Positions 35,866 through 46,735 of a stretch of DNA of 64,000 nt are shown in pieces (position 1 is the stretch's first letter; the number at the start of each line of letters is the position of its first letter). Where the stretch lies: positions 31,562,549-31,626,548 of the forward strand of contig OX621234.1 in assembly GCA_951640165.1 (NCBI GenBank). The letters run 5' to 3'. The notes below the pieces were generated by a model. That model did not search any database. It saw nothing but the letters and a program-made list of their open reading frames with translations, and had not been told where the DNA came from. The translations under genes were made by a program, and so were the position numbers. The DNA comes from Pseudoips prasinana (taxonomy: Eukaryota; Arthropoda; Insecta; Lepidoptera; Nolidae).

Positions 35866-36130
35866 CGAGATAGCCTAATGGTTAGTCCGTTGGACTATGA
35901 AGTCAGTGGGTTCAAGTTGAAACTCATGGCGCTCGCCACTGACTCTAAAAATGTATTCATTTATCTCATACTTAAAACGGTTAAGGAAAACATCACCATA
36001 AACATGCATGCCTGACAGTTCTTCTAAATATTCTTGATGGCGTGTGAAGTCTGACAACTTATACTAGGCCAGCGTGCTAGACTGCCCTGCAGTAAAGGGC
36101 TAAATTGTAGTGAAGATTCATTTAATATCG
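35866..36130 (+). mobile_element. tRNA-derived SINE (family 4)
   Basis: The A box is TAGCCTAATGGTTAGTCC and the B box GGTTCAAGTTGAA. The body contains GGAAAACATCACCATAAACA, GTGTGAAGTCTGACAA and GGCCAGCGTG, an order I know from a common lepidopteran SINE. It is unrelated in its body to family 1. Confidence 0.75.
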
Positions 36131-36769
36131 TTGCATACCTAAGCTGTGATTAGAAGTAAGGTCTATGAATGATTACCAAGGGTGTTGTCAATATAATATT
36201 AAGAAAATTAAATTTTAAGTTATTGCCATTGAAGGAATTTGTGAAATAGGACATTACATGAAGTGGTATAATCTTCATTGACATTTATATAATATTTCAT
36301 ATGAATTTAGTAAAAGGTTTTTATTTTGTCATCACAAACATACACTTACTTTTTATTATTTATATGTACATTAGGGGATATTCTTCGAGCATTTAGACAA
36401 ATACTCGAAGGGGATATTTGAATTCGGGTGCTAAGTCTTACGACCCGAAATCACCAGTTTTATAAATAAAATTATTAATGTGAGATGCGTCACTCTCAAT
36501 CCTGTCCTAAAAAAATCTTGGTGAAGTCAGTTTTCTAAATAGCTGCATTATAGATATGAGACTTCTATTTATTCACACATACACAAGTGTTTGTTTAGAA
36601 TTCAAGATAATATGTACGGATGCATTTGGAGATATATACGGTATTAATTAACAACCAAATGTTTACCTATCTGTTTCTTCCGGTTGATCTCCGAAAGGGT
36701 TGGATTGATATGGTCGGGACCTTCGCTGGCAGATAGTTGATGTTATAAGGAGTAATATAATACACTTGC

Positions 36770-37095
36770 TTAGGCACGTGGCTTAGCCTATCTCAAAATC
36801 GTTTTTCTATTCGTTTGGAACAGTAGGTATCGTATCAGGATGCAAGGTATCAGGTGTCTCGTGCAGCTGCCACCGACGCCGCAAAAACACGACGGCACCG
36901 CATCCTGTTCGCGCGAAAATATCAAGCCGACTGATTGCGTTCGCTTCATTTCGCGCCGCTCCGCACCGCCTTTTGTCACGTAGGACACTTCAATATGTTT
37001 CGACTGTTTGTTGTTTTCGCGCCGCGCCGCTTCGCATTCGCGTCTAGATCGCTCACGTAACGTCCTACGCAGGCAGTTAGGCTACGTAGGATTTA
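36770..37095. other. GC-rich island, unclassified
   Basis: It is rich in CGCGCCGC words (36945-36970 and 37019-37045) within AT-rich flanks, ending GCTACGTAGG. There is no long frame. It may be a CG-rich MITE like 23092-23284, but I could not define terminal repeats. Confidence 0.35.
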
Positions 37096-37099
37096 CGAT

Positions 37100-39090
37100 A
37101 TTGAAAATCCACTTTTAAATTATTAATGGTGGTACCATTAAAAAAATGATAAGATGTTTCTTGTTTATTAAGGATATATATTTATATTATATAGAATTTA
37201 GTTTAACGTATTTCATAGCATTTGTAGATTTTTGTGTATCAGCATGTTCTTTTCGCTGATAACATGTTCAATTCCTGTACATGGAGTGGGGCAGAGAAAG
37301 AATCGATATAGCGAAAATGACCAACTCCAAAAATGGGTTATTATCCGCTGCACCTTTGTTTGGAATAACATTCGACCGTAGTATAATTATTTTCCCATTA
37401 ATAAATTGTGTTTTACAATATTATGTACATTATAAATAGACGCACAATATAATTGATATGGCAGTTAAATGGTTTTGCGAGAGTTATCATTATTACTCGT
37501 TTAATTTATCGCCCAAAAATCAATGAGATCATATAAATAAATTTCGCATTCATAGGCATTTCTTGGATAAGCTATAGTTTGAATTGTTTACAATGTTTCC
37601 GTAGGTTTCATTCTGCTTTTGTCATAACATAATAATATTAAGTCAGATTCAGCTCAGAATTGCAACGCTTTTAATACGTTAAGCGGATCACAATGGTGTC
37701 AGCTTTTGAATGGCATGATCGCAGCAAAATTGGTATAAAGATGGGCTCTTCAATTCCCCTTTAGCGGCTTAGTTGGGGCTTCATCAATGCTTTCGAATTG
37801 TTTGTTTATTTTTTTATATTTGTCCCATACAATAAAGTATTTCGGCTATATAACAATTTCACTCTCTCACTTTTACGATTTATAACACATTCTTTGTGAT
37901 GTCTAGCCATTCATCAATAATCCTATGAACAATTGGTTCTATTCGTCTTTTTATTAGTTATTTAAGAGTTATTTCCCGTTTGTTACTTTTACAACTCTAT
38001 GTAAAATATCTGAATCTAGAGATAAAATGTGTTAAAACATTAATTTTATCTGATTGGATGTCAGACAAGATCACTGATATTGCTGTGTAAATTAAATATA
38101 AATTGAAATTTTTCTGAACTCTATGTAAAATATCTGCCAGTTGGAGAAATGGTAAACTAATTGTCTGATTTTAGGATAAAAAAAATGTGTTTCGAGGAAG
38201 GGATTCTTAAGACGCTAATTGGACCGATTGGTCAACACTACGCAACAAAATCATATTTTTAGTATCCGTCCCAGTTCTAAGTTCACAGGTTACTCCGTTC
38301 GTTAACCCAACTTATAGTAGAGGCAATATCAGTTCCTACCCCTATTGATTTTTAATATTTATTTAAGCCGAGTAAAATAGGGTTCTGAGGCCATAAACTG
38401 ATTTCGATCTGAACGTATCTTAAAGATATATGATGACATTTTTTTTCCTAAAAAAAAATTCCTTAATGTGGAGTTAGTCTTTACAAACACCACATTATGG
38501 ATTCTAATCCCTGTATCGCGGAGTTCCATATCCATACACTATAATGTTGTTTTAATGGCTATAGTATCGGGTTAATGCAAGATATGCCTAAAAACCTTAT
38601 TTTTCGCGTTTCGTCATAAAACATACTAATAAGCAGGAAAATAACATAAACTTGGGCGGATTTACACTTTTGTGTAATTTAACTTCCATACTTTTAGCCA
38701 TTTTTTTATGCCCACGCGATTGTACATAGTTACGCTACAAATGCGGATAGTAAACAGGCGTAACTATTTCGGTACTAGAATAAAAAGGTCGCCGTCAACT
38801 TAGCAAAACGTTTATACGCTGTGCTTATGGCAGCTAAAGTGAGAAGTGCAAATATGTCACCATATTCTTGCACTTGTAGCACATCTTTCGAAGCAGCACC
38901 TTTCAAAGCTTTTTAAATGGGCTATGTGTTTATATAATAAATATATAATGAACTCCGAAACATAGTGCATAGTTTTAATGAAAAAAAAATATGAACAACA
39001 ACGTAGGTAAGTGATTATTTACCTAATGTTCTTAAACAAAGACATAATTTGCCTTTCTCGAAATCTCTCTAATATGGTGAGTGAGGCGAT
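37100..39090. other. no gene; one dispersed repeat inside
   Basis: Only the repeat at 38020-38110 is supported here. Confidence 0.4.
38020..38110 (+). repeat. unclassified dispersed repeat, copy 1
   Basis: It shares GATTGGATGTCAGACAA, then a TTGCTGTGTAAATTAAATAT stretch, with the complement of 43163-43262. The class is unknown. Confidence 0.6.
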
Positions 39091-39101
39091 GACTGTGTGC
39101 C

Positions 39102-39131
39102 ACCGCAAGCAATACGGGTATTGCTTGCGGT
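39102..39131. repeat. perfect foldback, 14-bp arms, 2-nt loop
   Basis: Arm 39102-39115 is the exact reverse complement of 39118-39131. Confidence 0.9.
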
Positions 39132-39426
39132 AACTGGTTAACTTGCGATCGGGTGTATTTAGTTAAAGCTGAACTATGGGTATCTGAGGCTGTCCTTGTG
39201 TAATTTGTGTATGTGCAAATGTGGTTAGTGCACTCGCAATTTATTTTGTTGCTGGAGTAAAATTGTATATGGCACTTGTATCATCTGAACTATTTAGTCT
39301 ACCGAGGTCTCAGTGCGCAATGTTAATCCGGTTAAAAAGGACTCTTTGTTGTGTTAAGTTATATGTTAAAACATATAATGACAAGTACAAATATGTTATA
39401 AATTCGTAAGTATGTCTTTTACCTTA

Positions 39427-39815
39427 TCCACATCATACTTAAGCAAGTTTGAGCTAGAATTTCCAACTCTCTCCTAGAGATTCCCCCTATAAGTAAAAGG
39501 CGTTTGATTGCAGCGTGATAGCAAGGGTAATGGCAAGAAATCATCAAAACCCAGGTTCCACAAATACGGCGCGATCACTGAGCCCTGGGGCAACCCATGG
39601 TTATTGATTTAGTGGTCCTGTAGTAACAACTGTACCGCGGAACATCGTTGTTATCATTGAATTGGCCACAATAATTTTTCAAATTTCCCCGAGATATCTA
39701 GGAATATAGCTAAAACGTATTTACAGTCGGACGAGTTCACGGTTTTCCTCATTGAGATAGCTGCGTCAACTGTTGATTTACTCCCAGTAAAACCAAATTG
39801 ATTTTGTAAAAACAA
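39427..39815 (-). pseudogene. internally deleted fragment of the R1-like LINE
   Basis: It aligns by eye with two separate parts of the R1 element: about 49120-49330 and 49440-49570 (NQFGFTGSKSTVDAAIS; YVLAIFLDISG). The DNA around the YADD codons and about 100 bp between the two parts are missing. It contains neither the 3' tail nor the ORF ends. A diverged 21-nt direct repeat flanks it (39393-39413 and 39820-39840, 18 of 21 identical). Confidence 0.8.
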
Positions 39816-40548
39816 ATGTATGTTGTGAATTCGCAAGTATCGAATAAATATAATTTATTTTCGGTGGCGTTAATTTTCATCTGTGTTGAAATCTATCTTT
39901 TTCATTCGCCCATATTCGTTTGATTTCCAGTTTGATACGTTCTATGTTTTCCATTCAACAATTACTGTGAACACAAAATAGTACCGTCTCGGTGGTTTAG
40001 CGGGATCCTGTTCAACCACAGTTTATGAAAGATTAAGTTTTACCAGCAAATACGTAGAGTTAGGGCACAGCGTTCATTCGCTCAAAGAGCAGCCCGACTG
40101 GGGAAGTACCTCCACCTTACAGAAGACATTTATTAATAAATTTAATGTCGTGTTTCTGAATGTGAGTAATTCAATAATTGTTTGCGGACTCTTTTCACGA
40201 CCGGCAACGCACCCGCGCCCGACTTCTTGGTGTTGCGAGTGTCCATGACGACGGTAAGTGATCACCGCCGTCACTTGCCATCAGGTAACCACTGCCATCA
40301 GGGTTACCACTTGCTCGTTTGTCGCTCACATAAATAGGAAAAAAAATACTTCATTAACAGCTCTGACTAGCAGCTTTGCGGTGTTGATCAAGTGTTTAAG
40401 GGACCAATTGGGGTATATAATATTTCCCATGCAGTTATTTAGTAATCGTAGACATTAACGGCCATAGTCAATACATAATTATTTTAAAGCAAAGAATCAT
40501 AAATACACGAAAGCTAAATAAAAAGGTGGTTATTCGTTTCGTTTGCAC

Positions 40549-40745
40549 ATATGGCGCAGCGGCTAAGACAGTCGCCTCGCCACTTCGTGTCCTAGGTACG
40601 ATTCCCGCGGACGACAACTATTTGTGTGACCCATAAAATGTATTTCTGAGTCTAGATGTACTTTGTGTCCATCAATGATATGTTTGTAAAGTACCCCGCG
40701 GCATAGGGATTAATTTCCCTAGAGCGAGCGTAGTCTATAAAAACA
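40549..40745 (+). mobile_element. tRNA-derived SINE (family 2)
   Basis: The A box is GGCGCAGCGGCTAAGACAGT and the B box GGTACGATTCCC. The body runs ACAACTATTTGTGTGACC, then TTGTGTCCATCAATGATATG and ends GTACCCCGCGGCATAGGG. Relatives lie at 46571 and, as a tail only, at 51856. Confidence 0.75.
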
Positions 40746-41081
40746 AAAATTGCTAGTATTTGAAATTAGTAAAAATATGTTTTCTCAGAGATGAGACCCA
40801 ATTCAATCGATTCTTTATTTAGACGTATGTTGAGTATGGAATTTAAGAAACCAGCTCGAAATAATTACAAACCAAATCAGGTTACGTTCCTACATCAAAA
40901 TTGTTCATGATTAAAATAGCAATTTAACAGCTAGAATAAAATCGTAGGTATATTTTAGGATTATGATTAGTTCACGATAACTAAGGTTCGTTTCAAACTG
41001 GTTGTTTACCTTTGGGCGAAGATTAAGTCACCCAATATTCTCTGCATTAAACGTTGGCTTTAAACCTTAATTAATAATAGG

Positions 41082-41127
41082 TACTTTAATTCAAGTGTTA
41101 ACTCCAGTTAACACTTGAATTGAAGTA
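41082..41127. repeat. near-perfect foldback, 22-bp arms, 2-nt loop
   Basis: Arm 41082-41103 pairs with 41106-41127 with one mismatch. The flanks are also partly complementary. Confidence 0.9.
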
Positions 41128-41235
41128 TTATTTATTTAGGTAACCGGCGGCAAACTAATGTTAGATTTCTTGATACTGAACTTCAGTAAGGAGTCTTACA
41201 TTTTCTCCATGTATTACAATTATGTAAAATTTTAT

Positions 41236-41500
41236 CGCGCTCATAGCTAGATGCTCTCACCGGTCTGTAAGCGATCGGCGAGGGAAAGCAACTAGGCTCG
41301 CGGTCAGTCCATAGATGGGTGACCGCCATAGTGGTTTAATTTCTGAGCGTCTCCGTGCTTCGGAGGGCACGTTAAGCTGTCGGTCCCGGTTGTAGTCATT
41401 AGACAACAGTCGTTAAGCCATGTCGGAGGCCTACTGGGCGGCTTGAACAACTCTGACACTAGGGTTACCACTACCCATACGATAAGCATAAGCATGTAAA
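41236..41500 (+). mobile_element. 5S rRNA-derived SINE
   Basis: The head keeps the 5S internal promoter landmarks: AAGCAACTAGGCTCGCGGTC around 41286 (box A and intermediate region) and AGATGGGTGACCGCC near 41313 (box C; 5S genes have GGATGGGTGACCGCC). A non-5S body follows: TCTCCGTGC, GGAGGGCACGTTAAGC, GGCTTGAACAACTCTGACAC. A related body is at 56095-56275. The first third of 5S is hardly recognisable and the 3' third is absent, so it is not a 5S gene. Confidence 0.75.
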
Positions 41501-41744
41501 ATTTAGAAAAATTTTAACAATTATTATTTGAATAATTAATCATTATTTCGTATACTCTAATAAGCAGCAACAGTTCGGCCAGCACAGCGGCTGCAGATTA
41601 GAGGACCAACACAAGCTATGGTAAAAAGAGAAAATCTTTTCTTAATATAAACAATTAAACATCTATAATATCGTTACTATTAGGTACAGAATATTTTTTT
41701 TAACAATCCGTGTACCTTAATATTTCTTTGTACATACATACTAT

Positions 41745-42137
41745 GAATCACGCCTGTTTCCCAGAGGGGTAGGCAGAGACAACGGATTTCCATTTGTCAC
41801 GATCTTTGCATACTTCTTTTGCCCCGATTACTGTCATTATATTCTTCATACATGCCCGCCGGTTTAGGGTACCCCTGACCTGCACTTTCTTGAGAACATC
41901 TCCAATTTGGTCAGAGAATGTTCGACGTGGTCTTCTCCTTCCGGTTGTCCCATTCACACATGCCAGGTATACTTCTTTTGTCAATCTTCTTTCGTTCATC
42001 CTTTCTAAATGGCCAAACTATCTCAGCATGCCTTTTTCAATCTTTGTGACTACATCCTCTTTCACACCACAACGCTCTCTTACATCAGTATTTCGAATTC
42101 TGTCTCTCAAAGTCACACCACACATACTATTTCTTTA
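41745..42137 (-). pseudogene. RTE-type LINE, C-terminal 130 codons of ORF2
   Basis: On the - strand it reads LRDRIRNTDVRERCGVKEDV, KIEKGMLR, a stop in place of the usual Trp (forward CTA at 42018-42020), FGHLERMNERRLTKEVY, RRPRRTFSDQIGDVLKK, RRACMKN, KEVCKDRDKWKSVVSAYPSG and ends at 41748. The order matches the lepidopteran RTE-type RT of the relic at 10800-11330. A single nonsense mutation is visible in the preserved part. The element has lost its 5' part. Confidence 0.8.
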
Positions 42138-42142
42138 TAACT

Positions 42143-42245
42143 AGAAATATTTATATATACTTAAGTATATTACTACACACATGTTCTGACTATATACAAG
42201 CGCATTTTTTTAATTTTACGTGAATAATAGCCCTTTTTTATTTTA
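42143..42245 (+). repeat. 3' end of an unclassified LINE
   Basis: It resembles the complement of 6866-7005: ACATGTTCTGACTATATACA, AAGCGCA, TACGTGAATAATAGCCC and an A/T-rich end. Confidence 0.5.
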
Positions 42246-42312
42246 TTGGCATGCCTTCGATTTAATATCGATTTGTATAACGCATTGACGGTAAACTTAA
42301 GTTACTACCTGA

Positions 42313-42359
42313 AGTCTGAAGAAATGGACATGCATACCAAGTGCCAATTTCTTCAGACT
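42313..42359. repeat. perfect foldback, 13-bp arms, 21-nt loop
   Basis: Arm 42313-42325 is the exact reverse complement of 42347-42359. The loop is much longer than in the other foldbacks. Confidence 0.85.
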
Positions 42360-43162
42360 GAGACAGATCCTAAAATTTGGATAAGCTTCCAAAGAAAATT
42401 TAAGAAATTTCTTTAACGGGGGGTGTAGGTCTGTATAGAAAATTATATAAAATATTTCTTATATATATGGTATCTTTATACCTGTAAAATTATATTATTT
42501 TTTGAATTTTATATTATTATTGATAAAACTGCATATTCATTGACTGATTTTATTTAATATCAATAGCGATTAATTTATGAAACTTTGCTATTTCGTTTTA
42601 AAATAATTACTTACCACAGAAAAAGTAAAGACTTTTTCGCTAACTACTTCATATTAGTGGGTAGTATAACCAGTAATATCCATAAACGAGAACCTGACAT
42701 TATTTTCAGACACTTAATAAATTTGTATCCAAGGAGGCGTCTCGCCCTTGACATACTTGAATCGTACTGTAGGTTCCTAAAAGTTAGTGGGTAGGAATCA
42801 TAAGATAATAGTTTCTCCCACAGTATGTGGTTAGCGATGCAGAATTACTAAAAGTATGCTGACCATCATGCTATTTGAACCGTTGCGTTGGTTACAAAAT
42901 TATTACGTATGGCTATTGCCGCGCTCACCACGAATTAAATAGTTCGATTCAGTTTAACACCTCTGTTTCCCCCGCGCCTTAAATAGGAACCTCCGTCCAT
43001 ACTTTACAACTTCCTCTAGAATTTCCCTCTCTGATTCCTTACCTTCTCATTTCACCATTTCCAAAGATATACTACATAAACTCAACAATATTTGTCAAAA
43101 AGACTCCTTAAAAGTCTATAGATATTTCCCGTTTCTGCAAGTCAAACGGTAGGTATCTAAAA

Positions 43163-43262
43163 TTAGAATTTATATTTAATTTACACAGCAAAATCAGGGA
43201 GAATGGTTTTGTCTGACATCCAATCTGATAAAATTTATATTTAAACACATTTTATCTTGTCG
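43163..43262 (-). repeat. unclassified dispersed repeat, copy 2
   Basis: It is the complement of the block at 38020-38110, with the same word order. Confidence 0.6.
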
Positions 43263-43477
43263 GTGTTGTTATACCCACAGCAGGTTATTAAAAATAAGAT
43301 ACTTATTAGGTATGAGGGGTGCAATGTTCAAATTAATTTATATAATTTTAATAATGTTATTTTTTAAATAAATTTATTTATTTTTGGAGATGATTTACTA
43401 AAGTATATCGTACAGAAAAACCGTGTGTTAAAGGACAACTTTTTGCATTGCCTATAAATAGAATAGATTTGTAAAAA

Positions 43478-44578
43478 CTGCAAGTAGCCTTAATTTGCTG
43501 TGATTTGTCGAAAGCCTTTGATGTCGCGGATCGTAATATAATTGCGATAAAACTGCGACATTACGGTGTGGACGGCCCATCACACGCACTTTTTGCAAAG
43601 TTACTGCAAGACAGGTCACAAATTGTTGTAGGTTGCGAGGGCACGGAGAGGTCAGATCCGTTACTGTCAAAGATAGGCGTGGCTCAAGGCTCCTCAGTGT
43701 CAAACATATTATTTTCGCTACTGCTGAATGACCTGCCGGGTTCTATAACTGATGCAGAAACTCTAATGTTTGCGGATGACGTGGCTGCTTTAGTAATGGC
43801 CTCTTCGGTAGATTTACTAGAGGAAAAGCTAAATAGGACAGCTAATCAGCTTGATAAATGGTTTCGACTTAACGTGGCCAAAACTCACTTCATTCACTTT
43901 GTGCTATCGGGTCACACACAGAGACCACTCGTGGTGTCCGCGAATGGAGTGAGTATTGCACAGGTCGATGAGACTACTTTCTTAGGCTTCGAAATTGACA
44001 AAAGCCTCAAGTGGGAGAGCCACATAAATAAATTATGCGGGAAACTAGGGAGCGCCTGTTTTGCTCTGAGCCGATTGCGAAGTGTAGTGTCCATGGCAGA
44101 GATGCGTGCCTGCTACTTTGCAACAGTGCATTCATTGCTGCAATACGGCGCGGAACTGTGGGGCCGCGCAGCCGATTGGGAGCGAGCATTCCGGATGCAG
44201 AAGCGTGCTGTTCGAGCAATGGCCCATGTACCGCAAGATATATCCGCTAGACCCTATTTTAAACAACTGGGTATTATGACTGTGCCCTCCATAGTCATAT
44301 ACCAAGTTTCCGTGTATGTTAAAACTAATATAGAACTATATACCACACGAAGCACTGTTCATTCGTACAACACACGGCATTACTACAAATTGGCAGCAGT
44401 TCCTAGGACACTTACGAAATCATCTAAGATCACTTATGTTATGGGTTGCACAGTTTATAACAAACTCCCGGTGAGCATATCCAATATCCCTTCATTACAG
44501 AGTTTTAAAGTTCGATTGAAGAGGTGGCTTATCGAGCAATCGTTTTACTCGCATGACGAATTTTTAAAGTTTAGATAA
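43478..44578 (+). pseudogene. BS-like reverse transcriptase, motif A to C-terminus
   Basis: The frame is open from 43478; the next usable start codon would be a TTG at 43505, so no natural start exists. It reads ICCDLSKAFDVADRNIIAI (motif A), GVAQGSSVSNILFSLLLNDL (motif B, lacking the usual LGP or LSP), LMFADDVAAL (catalytic FADD near 43769), TTFLGFEID, WESHINKLCGKLGSACFAL, QYGAELWG, MQKRAVRAM and a C-terminal YNKLPVSISN end with a basic tail. The endonuclease domain and the first RT segments are missing. No stop or frameshift occurs over about 366 codons, so the insertion is young. The decayed copy at 17930-20240 supplies the missing 5' regions of the family. Confidence 0.85.
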
Positions 44579-44707
44579 GTAAGTAGTTTGTATTAGAAAT
44601 ATTTTTATTCTTTGACATTGTATTCCATTATATTATTTAAAAACTATGTAAAACCATTACCAATAAATGACTATTTGACTATTTGACTATTTACTATTTG
44701 ACTATAA
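43478..44707 (+). mobile_element. 5'-truncated BS-like LINE with octamer tail
   Basis: The copy begins abruptly in RT motif A (43478). It has a 3' UTR of about 80 nt and ends in repeated GACTATTT units (44667-44705). It lies about 240 bp upstream of host exon 3 in the same direction. Confidence 0.8.
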
Positions 44708-44946
44708 TTTTTTTAGTTCCTACGAATAATCTTAGTAAAAAGTCATAATTGATTTATAATCGCCCAACCAAAACAACTGAAGCTAACGATGCCATATTAC
44801 AATGAAACAAATCCCGTTAAAGAAGATGAGGTTACTTCGCGTTCGTGTTTTTCAACGGCCATTTTGTAATAGAAGTTACCATCTTACAAAATTATGCATG
44901 AAATTCAGGAAAGTTTTGACTCAAATATTAATTTCTTTTGCCGCAG

Positions 44947-45083
44947 GCGAAGAGAGTGATACTGCAGAGACGGAAGGTCGGCTATCGTCGGAGAGCTCAC
45001 CGCTACGGCAACGAAGGGGAGGCATATTAAAAGGGGGGAGGCTATGGAAGTCATTGGACACAGACAAAGATACAATTGAACAG
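44947..45083 (+). CDS. host gene exon 3
   Basis: Acceptor TTTCTTTTGCCGCAG and perfect donor CAG/GTGAGT. Phase: two bases complete a codon (Ser with exon 2), then 45 codons, ending in phase 0. The sequence is acidic at first (EESDTAETEGRLSSES), then basic (LRQRRGGILKGGRLWKS), and ends DTDKDTIEQ. The GGILKGGRLWK stretch looks like a conserved short motif, but I cannot place it in a known family. Codon use and GC are clearly higher than in the flanking DNA. Confidence 0.75.
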
Positions 45084-45347
45084 GTGAGTGGATAATTTAT
45101 TACACAATTACATTGCTATCTTTATCTTTTATTAGTCGCTAATTGTACTTGTATATATTTACACGTATAAACTTACTTTATACAACGGACAACATCCGAC
45201 TTCTAATGATAACTTTTCGTGATTGTGATCTTGACTGCTTACATATCCATATATTTATTTGACTATGATCCTCTGTTGCCTGCAAGTAACGATACTTAAA
45301 GAAAGCTAATTTGATAAAAAGATATCTTGATAAAGAAAGAGCGAAAA

Positions 45348-45525
45348 TCACACTAATATTATAACGGCAAAAGTGAGTGTGTGAGTATGTATGTTTGTTT
45401 CTTCTTCACGTCTAAACGGCTGGTGTGATTTAAATAAAATTTGGTATGGAGTTAGCTGACACCCTGGATTAACACATAAGCTATAATTTATAAAGTTTAA
45501 CGCGTGTGATTCTAAGTTAAACTGA
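45348..45525 (+). mobile_element. short Helitron, decayed 3' end
   Basis: It begins A/TCACACTAATATTATAACGG, followed by the GTGAGTATGTATGTTTGTTTC type of sequence. The GC hairpin has decayed to ACGCGTGTGATTC and no CTAG is visible. Confidence 0.5.
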
Positions 45526-45870
45526 GTTATAAAGAAATAAAAAAAACAATTCCTCAAAGTCAGACCATTATAATTCCGGCATCATGGCATGTTTTGCTTA
45601 TTCTCATTGTTTAGCATATCACAACCATATCCCAATATATATTATAATCCACAGACGGCTGACTTTCCAACAGCAAACGTTGGTCTTTACGAACCCTAGT
45701 CACTCAATATTCATAGCTTGTTCCAGTAGTCCGACTATGAATAGACAATCTAAAAACAAAACACAAACGTAATCATTGAATTAGATTTCTTGTTTTTATT
45801 TAGCACAGGTTGTACTTATATTGACCAAGCAATTGATTTAAGCGTAGCTATCACATATCTATTTTCTAAC

Positions 45871-45982
45871 AAGCTGCGCGTCGCGGTTTCACCCGCGTTA
45901 AAGTAGTTTTGGCGTAAAAGACTAACAAACATACATACATACATCTATACTCACAAACTTTCGCATTTATAAGATTAGTAGA
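45871..45982 (-). mobile_element. short Helitron, antisense
   Basis: The complement starts TCTACTAATCTTATAAATGC and carries the 3' hairpin ACGCGGGTGAAACCGCG. The terminal CTAG is degenerate. Confidence 0.65.
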
Positions 45983-45992
45983 ATGTGTACCT

Positions 45993-46240
45993 CTAGCGGC
46001 TTTGGCCGTGCACGCCGGAATAGCTCGCAAATGGTAGATTTTTTCCTACTTACGTGACACTTATCGTCTTATTTTGAACAATTCACACAATATCTTTATA
46101 AATTGTAGCCTATGTGTTATTCTGATGTATAAGCTATATTATTGTAAATTTTCATTAAAATCTATTCAGAAGTTTTTACGTGAAAGAGTAACAAACATCC
46201 ATCCATACTTACAAACTTTCGCGTTTTAATATTAGTAGGA
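45993..46240 (-). mobile_element. short Helitron, antisense
   Basis: The complement starts A/TCCTACTAATATTAAAACGC and ends GCCAAAGCCGCTAG (forward CTAG at 45993-45996). It lies 10 bp from the previous Helitron in the same orientation. Confidence 0.6.
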
Positions 46241-46528
46241 TAAAACGTGCTTTATCATTTATTTGTGATTATAGTTGCACTTTGTATTTTAAGATAATGA
46301 AAAGAATTGAAGCGTTCCATATAACTTTAGAATAGTTATATTAGTAATCTGTCCAAAAACGGTGCTTCGTAAAGGTACTCCGCAGTAGAACAACAGAATC
46401 CAGTTATTCATGGTGCAAGTGCAACATGCTCTTATGATACTATTTGACAGAATATTTCCTTTACTTAAATAGATATTTGAATTTTTAATGTCTTTAAAGT
46501 GACAAGTGACAAAAGCTAATAGAATATT

Positions 46529-46570
46529 AACTTATGTTCGTGAACACAGACAAGTTCACGAACATAAGTT
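46529..46570. repeat. perfect foldback, 17-bp arms, 8-nt loop
   Basis: Arm 46529-46545 is the exact reverse complement of 46554-46570. It abuts the 5' end of the SINE at 46571. Confidence 0.9.
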
Positions 46571-46735
46571 GTGGCGCAGCAGTTAAGACAGTCGGTGTCA
46601 GGACAACTATTTGTGTGATCCAAAAAAAAATTGTTCTGCATCTGCATATACTTTGTGTCCATCAATTATATGTTTGTAAAATGTCCCGCAACACAAGGAT
46701 CCATTTCCCTCGTGTAAACATTCTCATTATATAAA
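46571..46735 (+). mobile_element. tRNA-derived SINE (family 2), head partly deleted
   Basis: GTGGCGCAGCAGTTAAGACAGT is followed at once by GTGTCAGGACAACTATTTG, so the B-box region is missing. The rest matches 40549-40745 to the end (TCCCGCAACACAAGGAT). Confidence 0.7.

Larger units (their letters stand above)
22039..44946 (+). other. predicted intron 2 of the host gene (about 23 kb)
   Basis: It holds the CR1-like LINE, the Harbinger-like MITE, Helitrons, SINEs, LINE tails, an R1 fragment and a BS-like LINE. Stretches 22040-23088 and 23290-24360 contain no other feature apart from a 10-bp foldback at 22439-22468. Confidence 0.45.

Noticed and set aside
41313..41330. 5S rRNA gene
   Set aside because: Only the internal promoter region resembles 5S; the 5' and 3' thirds do not, and a SINE body follows.
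42585..42794. 69-codon + frame with a basic RRRLALDILE end
   Set aside because: It starts at TTG, and no RT motif or splice signal confirms it as a LINE piece or exon.
45595..45640. Possible exon in the frame 45584-45772
   Set aside because: No acceptor/donor pair in phase with exons 3 and 4, and an AT-rich composition.
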